7,677 nucleotides of DNA from Gammaproteobacteria bacterium (lineage in GTDB: Bacteria; Pseudomonadota; Gammaproteobacteria; Pseudomonadales; Azotimanducaceae). This document shows positions 1-5,876 of the stretch, one piece after another. Made by a program: the position numbers and the translations under genes. Location of the stretch: assembly GCA_003228415.1 (NCBI GenBank), contig QIDL01000114.1:1-7677 (forward strand), read 5' to 3'. Within the stretch, counting starts at the first letter, position 1. Each line of letters begins with the position of its first letter. The notes under the pieces were generated by a model. The model was given only the letters and a program-made list of their open reading frames with translations. It did not search any database and was not told the DNA's origin.

Positions 1-264
1 GTCTTCCGGGGTGAGTGCAACAGGCAGATGGAAAAAAGTTGGAATTCCGGACTTCGAGCTACCACCGGAGAAACGTTGGATGTTGATTGGGCCGGGTGCC
101 CGCTTATCCTCGCTCATGTCCCGTGGTTCTTTCCAGATGTCTATGGTCGGATCGTCCGCGTTCAGCGGAATCCAGCGCTCGGGAACGGGCTCTTCTTCGG
201 CGCCGGCAGCCAGCGGTACAAGGCAGAACGACACCAGGCACACCAACACAGCAAACATATTCAT
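1..264 (-). CDS. Exported protein, N-terminal part, probable agmatinase/arginase-family (ureohydrolase) enzyme
   Basis: The minus strand gives 88 codons without a stop from ATG at 264 to the window edge, so only the N-terminus is visible. It starts with a clear Sec signal peptide: a hydrophobic stretch at residues 3-20 ends in LAAGA, with cleavage probably before EEEP around residue 23. An acidic, proline-rich segment follows. Residues 73-88 (GIPTFFHLPVALTPED) resemble the lead-in just before the first catalytic strand of agmatinase-like ureohydrolases, which hydrolyse guanidino compounds to urea with a Mn2+ pair. The metal-binding motifs lie outside the window, so the family call rests on recall of that short motif only. 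The start is supported by GAAGGG, which overlaps the stop of the upstream oxygenase gene and lies 7 bases before the ATG; a second in-frame ATG is two codons later. The 11-bp gap implies co-transcription with the oxygenase. An exported location would be unusual for a ureohydrolase. Confidence 0.72.
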   Translation of the reverse strand, partial: MNMFAVLVCLVSFCLVPLAAGAEEEPVPERWIPLNADDPTIDIWKEPRDMSEDKRAPGPINIQRFSGGSSKSGIPTFFHLPVALTPED

Positions 265-275
265 CAACACACCCT

Positions 276-1052
276 TCAGACGTTACGTTGTCGACCGCTC
301 TTCAACATCGGATTACCGGCAGGTTGATAAGTCAGTACCATCGCCCGACGTGGCCGATCGGATCGATTCGGCAACGATCCATGAACCGAATGAGGATGGA
401 AGAAAACCAGTGAACCTGCGGGAACTTCCATGGCCACCTGCTGGGACTCATCGAAGCATTCCGGGTCGGTATAAAATCCGCCAAGCTGGGTGCTGTCGGC
501 AATGCCAGGAAAGCACCCTTCTGTGTGGCTGCCCCGCACCACCCGCAGGCAACCATTTTCAACAGAGGCATCATCGAAGGTCACCAGGACGTTGGGTAAG
601 CGATCTACATGACTGCAATCGTGAACCCAGTAGGGCGAATCCTGATGCCAGCGAAATGCCGATCCTTCGTGCGGGCGTTTCAGATTCAGCTTATCGGTCC
701 AGAGCGCGACTTCATCGGTACCCACCAGACCGCGCATCGGCTCCACGATCCGAGCGTCATCCACCAGAGCATCCAGCCGGGACTCCAGCTCGTGCACCGG
801 TTCGATCACACGAACGGTCTCACTGTCTGGAGAGTGCTCGAATTGAACCGTCACGTGTCCCGCATCGACAAAACGCTTACCGTCCAGCAGGTAGGTTTTC
901 CCGGTCTGGCAGAGGTCTGCGGCTTTTGTCACCGCACGTTCGGCAGCGTCGCGGAATTCTGCGACTTCGCTACTTCCAAATACCCGTTCCCGGATCAGAA
1001 AGCCGTCCCGGTGATAGCGGCCGAGTTCGCAGTCGGTGAGTTCAAACGTCAT
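276..1052 (-). CDS. Phytanoyl-CoA dioxygenase (PhyH)-family Fe(II)/2-oxoglutarate-dependent oxygenase
   Basis: A 258-residue cytoplasmic protein with no signal peptide and about the usual length for bacterial PhyH proteins. The N-terminus has the family opening (YHRDGFLIRERVF, residues 13-25). The facial-triad HxD is seen in RWHQDSPYW (His136, Asp138). The distal iron ligand is probably His224 in HPHSVHGSLPN, and an arginine in RPRRAM (residues 233-238) would bind the 2-oxoglutarate carboxylate. Lys124 in the strand before HxD fits a cofactor-binding position. VENGCLRVVRGSH (residues 164-176) is another family hallmark. Members hydroxylate varied small molecules or CoA thioesters, and the substrate here cannot be deduced. 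It reads away from modA, from which it is separated by 63 bp, and probably heads an operon with the exported ureohydrolase-like gene. AGG lies 5 bases before the ATG. The long plus-strand reading frames across this gene are antisense shadows. Confidence 0.9.
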   Translation of the reverse strand: MTFELTDCELGRYHRDGFLIRERVFGSSEVAEFRDAAERAVTKAADLCQTGKTYLLDGKRFVDAGHVTVQFEHSPDSETVRVIEPVHELESRLDALVDDARIVEPMRGLVGTDEVALWTDKLNLKRPHEGSAFRWHQDSPYWVHDCSHVDRLPNVLVTFDDASVENGCLRVVRGSHTEGCFPGIADSTQLGGFYTDPECFDESQQVAMEVPAGSLVFFHPHSVHGSLPNRSDRPRRAMVLTYQPAGNPMLKSGRQRNV

Positions 1053-1115
1053 GGAAACCTGCCATTAGTCCGCATCTACCCGATTGTCTCCCATCCAGCG
1101 AGCTGCTAGCTTGAT
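1053..1115. promoter_or_regulatory. Divergent intergenic region between the oxygenase operon and modABC
   Basis: These 63 bp separate the starts of two divergent genes, so promoters for both are expected here or inside the 5' ends of the genes. No convincing -35/-10 pair is visible. No ModE-type operator (TATATAA-like inverted repeat) can be recognised, and the space is too small for a molybdenum-cofactor riboswitch. The assignment is positional only. Confidence 0.35.
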
Positions 1116-1907
1116 ATGTTTACACAACCAGAGCAAGGACCATCCTTGTCCCAGCAGCGCTTATCCGCCGTGCCGCTCTTCCTGCTACTGATGATCCCGC
1201 CGTCATCGATCGCAGCACAGGCACTGGTCGCCACAGCCACCAATTTTACCAATGCGGCCGAGTACCTTTCGGCCGCCTTCGAAGCATCGAGCGAGCATCG
1301 AATTCTCATCACCTCTGGATCAACCGGTAAGCTCTACGCACAGATCATGCGTGGAGCGCCATTCGATATTCTGCTGGCCGCCGATCAGCGTCGGCCGGAG
1401 TTGTTGGAACAAGGTGGCGGTGCCATCGCAGGCAGCCGTTTTACCTATGCCATCGGCCGTCTGGTGCTGTGGGCGCCGCGCGCCGGAACCGTCGGCGAAG
1501 AGAGAGGCATGGGAGCTCTGAGGGAGGCTCGACGACTCGCCATGGCCAACCCCGATCTCGCCCCGTATGGGGCCGCAGCAATGGAAGCGTTGATCCGAGC
1601 CGGCCTCGAAGAAGTGCTTCGAGCCAGGATCGTGATGGGTGAAAACGTCGCCCAGGCCTACGCCATGGTTGCCAGCGGCAACGCGGACATGGGCCTGGTG
1701 GCGCTGTCACTGATCAAGAATCGGGTCAATTCCGACAACTGGTGGCTGCTGTCGCCAACGTTATACGATCCGATCCGCCAGGACGCGGTGCTGCTCACCC
1801 ACGGCGAGATCAACCCGGCCGCCCTGGCATTTCTGGACTATCTGAAGACCGCGGAAGCGCGGGCCCTGATCGAGCGATTGGGTTTCAGTACCATCAACGA
1901 TGATTGA
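1116..1907 (+). CDS. modA: Molybdate ABC transporter, periplasmic substrate-binding protein ModA
   Basis: A 263-residue secreted binding protein that captures molybdate (possibly tungstate) in the periplasm and delivers it to ModB. The N-terminus has a signal peptide with hydrophobic core at residues 19-28 and likely cleavage after AQA at about residue 36. The mature part shows ModA hallmarks in order: ATATNFTNAAEYL (39-51), the oxyanion-binding SGSTGK (67-72), GAPFDILLAAD (80-90), NPDLAPYG (145-152) and GENVAQAYAMVASGNADMG (175-193). The NFT and SGSTGK variants match the ModA subgroup typical of proteobacteria. The ATG at 1116 has no strong Shine-Dalgarno; I chose it because it gives a complete signal peptide. 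The stop overlaps modB by 8 bp, so translation is probably coupled. No ModE-like operator is seen upstream. Confidence 0.93.
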   Translation: MFTQPEQGPSLSQQRLSAVPLFLLLMIPPSSIAAQALVATATNFTNAAEYLSAAFEASSEHRILITSGSTGKLYAQIMRGAPFDILLAADQRRPELLEQGGGAIAGSRFTYAIGRLVLWAPRAGTVGEERGMGALREARRLAMANPDLAPYGAAAMEALIRAGLEEVLRARIVMGENVAQAYAMVASGNADMGLVALSLIKNRVNSDNWWLLSPTLYDPIRQDAVLLTHGEINPAALAFLDYLKTAEARALIERLGFSTINDD

Positions 1908-2592
1908 TCTCACCCCACTCTGGCTGACCCTGCATCTGGCGTTTGTGACAACGGTCATCCTGCTGGGACTGGGTACACCCATCGCCTGGTGGCTCGCCAG
2001 GACTCGATCACCACTCAAGGTGCCGATAGAAGCGCTGACCGCACTACCACTGGTATTGCCTCCCACCGTGCTGGGATTCTATCTACTCATCCTGATGAGC
2101 CCGAGTTCTACTCTGGGGAGTTTCTGGGTCAGCATCACCGGGGAAGCTCTGACATTTTCCTTTTCCGGACTGGTGGTGGCGTCGGTGATCTACTCCCTGC
2201 CCTTTATGGTACAACCACTGGCAAGGGCCTTCGAGTCGGTCGGTCACGAACCTCTGGAAGCGGCCGCAAGTCTCAGAGCCTCTCCGCTGGACACCTTTTT
2301 CTCGGTGGTCGTCCCGCTCTGCAGTCGAGGATTCCTGAGTGCGATCGTGCTGACATTCGTGCACACCATAGGCGAGTTCGGTGTGGTGCTGATGGTGGGC
2401 GGCAACATTCCCGGTCAAACCAAGGTGATCTCCATCGCGATCTACGAACACGTGGAGACGCTGCGCTACGACGATGCCCATCTGCTATCGCTGGGACTGG
2501 TGCTGTTCGCGTTTGTTGCCCTGTTGATAACTTATGGTTTCAATCGGAGATCAAACGGTCCGAACCGGGGAGCGTCCCGCCATGTCGGTTGA
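1900..2592 (+). CDS. modB: Molybdate ABC transporter, inner-membrane permease ModB
   Basis: A 230-residue permease, normal length for ModB, which forms the homodimeric channel through which molybdate enters the cytoplasm. Hydrophobic segments lie near residues 9-32, 46-68, 86-108, 142-166 and 196-213, consistent with about five transmembrane helices. The cytoplasmic coupling (EAA) loop is at residues 120-140, beginning EAAASLRASPLDTF, and contacts ModC. The segment HTIGEFGVVLMVGGNIPGQT (155-174) is strongly conserved in ModB. The start codon lies inside the modA stop region with an 8-bp overlap and no separate ribosome binding site, so translational coupling is likely. The 3' end overlaps modC by 11 bp. 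Confidence 0.95.
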   Translation: MIDLTPLWLTLHLAFVTTVILLGLGTPIAWWLARTRSPLKVPIEALTALPLVLPPTVLGFYLLILMSPSSTLGSFWVSITGEALTFSFSGLVVASVIYSLPFMVQPLARAFESVGHEPLEAAASLRASPLDTFFSVVVPLCSRGFLSAIVLTFVHTIGEFGVVLMVGGNIPGQTKVISIAIYEHVETLRYDDAHLLSLGLVLFAFVALLITYGFNRRSNGPNRGASRHVG

Positions 2593-3682
2593 TGTTCTCG
2601 ACCTCAACGCGCGAGTGAGATTGTCGGACTTCGAGCTGGTCATCGATGAATCGTTGGAGCTCAGCGGGGTGACGGCCGTCTTTGGTCCCAGCGGTAGCGG
2701 TAAAAGCACGTTGCTGCGGACCATCGCAGGATTCGAACAACCCCAGACGGGCTCAATCTCCTGCGCGGGGGAGGTCTGGTTCGACTCGGCAGGCGGTATA
2801 AACGTTCCACCTCATCGGCGATCGGTGGGCTATATGTTTCAGGATGCTCGGCTGTTTTCTCATCTTGATGTCGACGGCAACCTGAAATTCGCGCAGAAAC
2901 GCCGTGGCAGCATCGACAATCTGACAGTCGAACACGTGGTTGACGTTCTCGACCTGGGTGCTCTACTCGAGCGCTCGGTCGACGCGCTTTCTGGTGGAGA
3001 GCGTCAGCGAGTGGCGTTGGGACGCACTCTTCTCACCGTCCCGCGTCTGCTGCTACTCGACGAGCCTCTTTCCGCCCTCGATCAGGCTCGCAAGGAAGAC
3101 ATTCTGCCTTACCTGGAAAACCTGCCTCGCGAGTTCAATATTCCGACGCTATACGTCAGCCACGACATCGACGAGGTCGCGCACCTGGCCGACCGGATGG
3201 TGGTGCTGGCAAACGGCTCTGTCAAAGCCCAGGGGCAAACCGCCGCAATACTGGAGCGCTTTGACCTGGAGCCCTATACCGGCCGATTCGAAGCCGGTGT
3301 ACTGGTCGAAGGGGAAGTCACCAGCCATGACGATCGTCTGCATCTGACCCGGGTCGACCTGCACGGCGCCACCCTGACCATACCCATGGCTGCCGATGCG
3401 CCCGTTGGCGAACGGGTTCGCCTCAGAATTCGGGCCCGCGACGTGGCCATCGCAACCCGGCCTCCGCAAGGACTCAGTATCCGCAACGTGCTGCCGGGCA
3501 CCCTGTTGAAAATCGTCATCGAACCTGAAAACGGCACGGCACAAACCATCATCGACGTGGGTGGCCCGCGCATTCGAGCCCGACTGACGCTCGCCGCCGT
3601 GGAAGATCTCAATCTCAGGGAAGGGCTACCCGTTTATGCGCTGATTAAAAGTATCAGTCTCGATTCACTCGGAAATTCCTGA
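2582..3682 (+). CDS. modC: Molybdate ABC transporter, ATP-binding protein ModC
   Basis: A 366-residue ATPase that powers the ModB channel. It has Walker A GPSGSGKS (35-42), Q-loop Gln87 in GYMFQDARLF, ABC signature LSGGERQ (136-142), Walker B LLLLDEP (156-162), D-loop SALD (164-167) and H-loop His194. The C-terminal Mop/TOBE domain (about 299-361, opening SIRNVLPGT and ending with VYALIKSISLD) normally binds molybdate and gives feedback control; it looks complete. I chose the ATG at 2582 because GGGGAG lies 9 bases before it and the protein then begins like other ModC proteins. An in-frame ATG at 2534 inside modB would add 16 unlikely residues. The start overlaps modB by 11 bp. No obvious rho-independent terminator follows. 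Confidence 0.95.
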   Translation: MSVDVLDLNARVRLSDFELVIDESLELSGVTAVFGPSGSGKSTLLRTIAGFEQPQTGSISCAGEVWFDSAGGINVPPHRRSVGYMFQDARLFSHLDVDGNLKFAQKRRGSIDNLTVEHVVDVLDLGALLERSVDALSGGERQRVALGRTLLTVPRLLLLDEPLSALDQARKEDILPYLENLPREFNIPTLYVSHDIDEVAHLADRMVVLANGSVKAQGQTAAILERFDLEPYTGRFEAGVLVEGEVTSHDDRLHLTRVDLHGATLTIPMAADAPVGERVRLRIRARDVAIATRPPQGLSIRNVLPGTLLKIVIEPENGTAQTIIDVGGPRIRARLTLAAVEDLNLREGLPVYALIKSISLDSLGNS

Positions 3683-3791
3683 TTCCCGAGCGTGCCACTG
3701 AAGCCGCACCTGCCCAGGTGGAAGTAACCGCCTGATCGCTTCAAACTCGCCGGGGACGAAAGAGATTTATTGAACTAGGCATCATGTTTTG
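3683..3791. other. Non-coding stretch between modC and the IS110 remnant
   Basis: No credible gene is seen. A short palindrome CACCTG-CC-CAGGTG at 3707-3720 could form a tight hairpin but is not followed by a T-run, so it is not called as the modC terminator. The left boundary of the insertion-sequence remnant lies somewhere in this stretch and cannot be placed from sequence alone. Confidence 0.5.
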
Positions 3792-3873
3792 ACCTGTCCC
3801 ATCCTCAACGATCATGGGTTACCGTGATCGTTGAGTCAACAAAGTGGCAGAGCTACATTGAGGAGGGACAGGT
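3792..3873. repeat. Nested inverted repeats (9-bp pair enclosing an 11-bp-stem hairpin) at the 5' end of the IS110 remnant
   Basis: ACCTGTCCC at 3792-3800 is the exact reverse complement of GGGACAGGT at 3865-3873. Inside it, CTCAACGATCA (3804-3814) pairs perfectly with TGATCGTTGAG (3825-3835) around a 10-base loop. No T-run follows, so this is not a classical terminator. IS110-group elements encode their bridge (guide) RNA in the non-coding region before the transposase, so a structured RNA or recombination end is the best guess. The right arm also overlaps the ribosome binding site and start of the longer transposase frame, so it could hide that start in read-through transcripts. Confidence 0.6.
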
Positions 3874-4740
3874 GAAGGAAGAGTTTGGCGAAGAAACAGC
3901 GGCAACCGAAGCGTTCGGCATGGTAAGTGGAGCGCGGCTGCCTGATGCGGATGGGTAGAGGCAACGAGAGCGCTATGCAGGGTACGTGGGCCTGGATGTC
4001 CACAAGGAGACGATTGCTGTGGCAGTGGCGTATGCGGGTCGAGACAAGCCGGTTTATAAGGGCGAGATCAAGAACACTCCAAGAACGGTCGCCCGCGTGG
4101 GGCGTAAGCTGAGTGTGGATGGGGAGCTATTTTTGTTCTGCTACGAGGCGGGGCCGTGCTTCTATGGACTATATCGACAGATTCTGGATATGGGCCACGA
4201 TTGCGATGTGGTGGCTCCGCCGCAGGGTGAGCGGATCAAAACGGATCGGCGAGATGCGCCGAGGTTGTCAAGGCTGCTGCGGGCGGGAGAATTACGTCGA
4301 GTCTGGGTTCCTGACGAAGACCAGGAGGCGATGCGCGATCTGTGCCGATGTCGCGGGGAATTCAAAGCCCAGGAGCTCAAGGTCCGCCAGCAATTGAATG
4401 CGTTTGTGTTGCGCCATGGTCACCACTGGCCCTGGGGTAAGAGTCGTTGGACGCTGGCGCACTATGGGTGGCTTGAAGGGATATCGTTCACCCATCCGTG
4501 GCAACAGCAGGTACTGGATGAATATCTGGCGGCTGTTCGGGCTGCGACCGAGCGGGTAAAAGATCTGGCTCAGGCATTGGATCGGGCACTGCCGGCCTGG
4601 TCACTGGCGCCGGTGGTGGCCAGTTTCATGGCGCTACGGGGTGTAGATCAGTTAGCCACGAATACCATCCTGTCGGAACTGGGGGATAGTAAGTCGGTTC
4701 GAATCACCCAGGCAGTTGATGGGTTACCTGGGACTGGTGC
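3792..4740 (+). mobile_element. Truncated IS110-family insertion sequence remnant
   Basis: The element is recognised from its transposase remnant. The right junction is fairly sharp: in the corrected frame the conserved segment FESPRQLMGYLGLV ends at 4739, the next expected residue is a conserved proline, and from 4741 the sequence turns A+T-rich and no longer fits the family. The left boundary is uncertain, so the start of the nested inverted repeat is used as a placeholder. IS110 elements have no long terminal inverted repeats and usually no target duplication, so neither can confirm the ends. The catalytic-serine domain and right end are missing, so it cannot move itself. Confidence 0.75.
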
Positions 4741-4748
4741 AATTGTGA
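3872..4748 (+). pseudogene. IS110-family transposase (DEDD/serine recombinase), degraded
   Basis: From GTG at 3986 the frame begins GLDVHKETIAVAVA, the signature opening of the IS110 DEDD (RuvC-like) domain. All four acidic residues are seen, numbered from that GTG: Asp4, Glu54 (CYEAGPC), Asp87 and Asp90 (KTDRRDA). The same frame extends upstream to GTG 3872, which has AGGAGGG four bases before it, but an amber TAG at 3956-3958 interrupts it. The segment VAPPQGERIK near 4211-4234 is shorter than the usual family stretch there, suggesting a small deletion. At 4690-4698 the frame shifts: the uncorrected frame runs to TAA at 4768 with nonsense, while the shifted frame reads FESPRQLMGYLGLV up to 4739 and stops at 4748. 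The C-terminal Tnp_20 domain with the catalytic serine is absent; complete relatives are usually over 330 residues. The gene is non-functional. Confidence 0.85.
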
Positions 4749-4917
4749 TATCACTTTGCTATCACTAAATGGAGACATAATTGAACAAAGCATCAAAGCG
4801 TTGACTCCTTCCGTAGTTTCAGATGATATCCATACGCGTTTATCAAAATGTCAAGCAACCGCGAAAAACAATTTAGACGCTCAACTGAAAGGTCAGCTTA
4901 CGGAAAATCCTAATTAA
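4741..4917 (+). pseudogene. Possible 3' remnant of an unknown gene cut by the IS110 junction
   Basis: Immediately after the insertion-sequence junction one frame stays open for 58 codons and ends in TAA at 4915-4917. It reads with ordinary protein composition (for example GDIIEQSIKALTPSVV and later LDAQLKGQLTENPN) and has no ATG or GTG start, as expected for the tail of a gene whose 5' part was replaced. Base composition matches the protease gene that follows 20 bp later, so both could have been one operon. I do not recognise the protein. A chance open frame of this length is possible, so this is only moderately supported; the segment could instead be an ordinary leader region. Confidence 0.35.
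4801..4829 (+). promoter_or_regulatory. Weak candidate promoter upstream of the protease gene
   Basis: TTGACT at 4801-4806 matches the -35 consensus at five of six positions. With a 17-base spacer, TGATAT at 4824-4829 is a poor -10 (three of six matches). Positionally it could drive the protease gene starting at 4938. Confidence 0.2.
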
Positions 4918-4937
4918 GAAACTAAGGAAATAACACA

Positions 4938-5855
4938 ATGAAGAAGAAGATCCACAAGATCTCCTTTCTGGTTAGCTTAACGCTGTTGGTGCTCACATAC
5001 TATGTTTCTGCCGCGGAGGGTACAGGATCCGCGCAAGGGGACGACCCTACAAAAAAAGAAAAAGAAGCGGCCAGAGAACAATCAAAAATCGATTCTAAAG
5101 AATCGAAAGCTAAGCATAAACACGCCAAGGCCTTGTCAAAAATGGAAGGTCTAGAAGGTTTCGATATCGAGCAATATAAGCAACATGAAGATCTAAGATT
5201 CTACGGGAAACGCATCGCCAAAATTGATGCTCTAATCGCGGAGGGGGACGCTAAAAGTATAGTTGAATCTGTATTAGCCGATCTTGAAATCGCAGAATCG
5301 GCGGAAGGAACAGAGATTGTTATTTGGAGAGAGGGATCCTTTGAGAAGAAGTCACTTGTCGGATGTCCAGACGATCCAGTTGAGCGTGAGAAATACGATG
5401 AATGTTTCGATGACGGCAAGAGGGTACGTTCAATTGGATGGACACATAAGATCGACGATATTCAAATAGATACATCTGGCGGTCAATTGGAAATCGATGA
5501 AGATGGAACCGTTCTCAATTTTCGAAGCACCATATTTGATTTAACAGAAGCTCCTACCTGGACAATTTCGCGAGAGGAGGCGGAATTCCGTGCGATTGAA
5601 CAGGTTCGAATGGAATTCAATGCCCCGAATATCGAAGCTAATACAGCCTATAAAGGCAAAAAATTAGGAAGACACTATTCCATTGATGATGACCTTCAGT
5701 TGATCTCTTATTGGGAGATTGCCGTACAAATCGTTGCTCCGGAAAGATTACGCGGAGCGATGATCCATGTTCGAATAGATGGTGTAACCGGCGAAGCCAC
5801 GGTGATGGACTACAATGAATATACGGATGTATGCACGAACGTTTCTCAGATTTAA
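4938..5855 (+). CDS. Secreted protease propeptide half: signal peptide plus PepSY/FTP-like inhibitory domain
   Basis: A 305-residue product. Residues 1-25 form a Sec signal peptide (MKKKIHK, then a hydrophobic run, cleavage near VSA/A). Residues 35-70 are a very charged Lys/Glu-rich segment. The region from about residue 205 to 292 resembles the PepSY-type propeptide of thermolysin-like proteases: WTISREEAEFRAIEQV, then YWEIAVQIV and HVRIDGVTGEATVMD, where the Trp and the D-x-x-TGE turn are typical. Such domains chaperone and inhibit the attached protease. AAGGA lies about 9 bases before the ATG, supporting the start. The TAA at 5853-5855 is in the same frame as the catalytic half downstream, with no other stop between, so this is very probably the first half of one gene broken by a nonsense change rather than an independent protein. 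Confidence 0.8.
   Translation: MKKKIHKISFLVSLTLLVLTYYVSAAEGTGSAQGDDPTKKEKEAAREQSKIDSKESKAKHKHAKALSKMEGLEGFDIEQYKQHEDLRFYGKRIAKIDALIAEGDAKSIVESVLADLEIAESAEGTEIVIWREGSFEKKSLVGCPDDPVEREKYDECFDDGKRVRSIGWTHKIDDIQIDTSGGQLEIDEDGTVLNFRSTIFDLTEAPTWTISREEAEFRAIEQVRMEFNAPNIEANTAYKGKKLGRHYSIDDDLQLISYWEIAVQIVAPERLRGAMIHVRIDGVTGEATVMDYNEYTDVCTNVSQI
5853..5855 (+). other. In-frame TAA splitting the metalloprotease gene
   Basis: The codons before (NVSQI) and after (PTCTDYLLVVQGEVV) the TAA are in one continuous frame that is otherwise open from 4938 to 7058. A single C-to-T change of CAA (Gln) would produce it. The following base is C, which is not a known strong read-through context for UAA. Confidence 0.85.
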
Positions 5856-5876
5856 CCAACTTGCACTGATTATCTT

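Noticed and set aside
11..1039. Long 342-codon plus-strand open frame across the oxygenase region
   Set aside because: It is antisense to the well-supported PhyH gene and is rich in Arg, Ser and Pro with no domain signature, typical of a shadow frame in G+C-rich DNA.
2534..2581. Upstream in-frame ATG as the modC start
   Set aside because: It would add 16 non-conserved residues deep inside modB; ATG 2582 has a good ribosome binding site and gives a family-like N-terminus.
3707..3720. Short palindrome after modC as an operon terminator
   Set aside because: The loop would be only two bases and no T-run follows.
3804..3835. Strong hairpin as a rho-independent terminator for modABC
   Set aside because: It is followed by GTCAACAAAG rather than a T-run; a role as part of the insertion sequence fits better.
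3927..4112. Plus-strand frame from ATG 3927 as an alternative transposase start
   Set aside because: It is in a different frame from the IS110 DEDD motif and its translation is Arg/Trp/Met-rich without family features.
5201..5859. Minus-strand frames under the protease propeptide half
   Set aside because: Serine-rich or low-information translations opposite a gene with signal peptide and PepSY motifs; no independent support.
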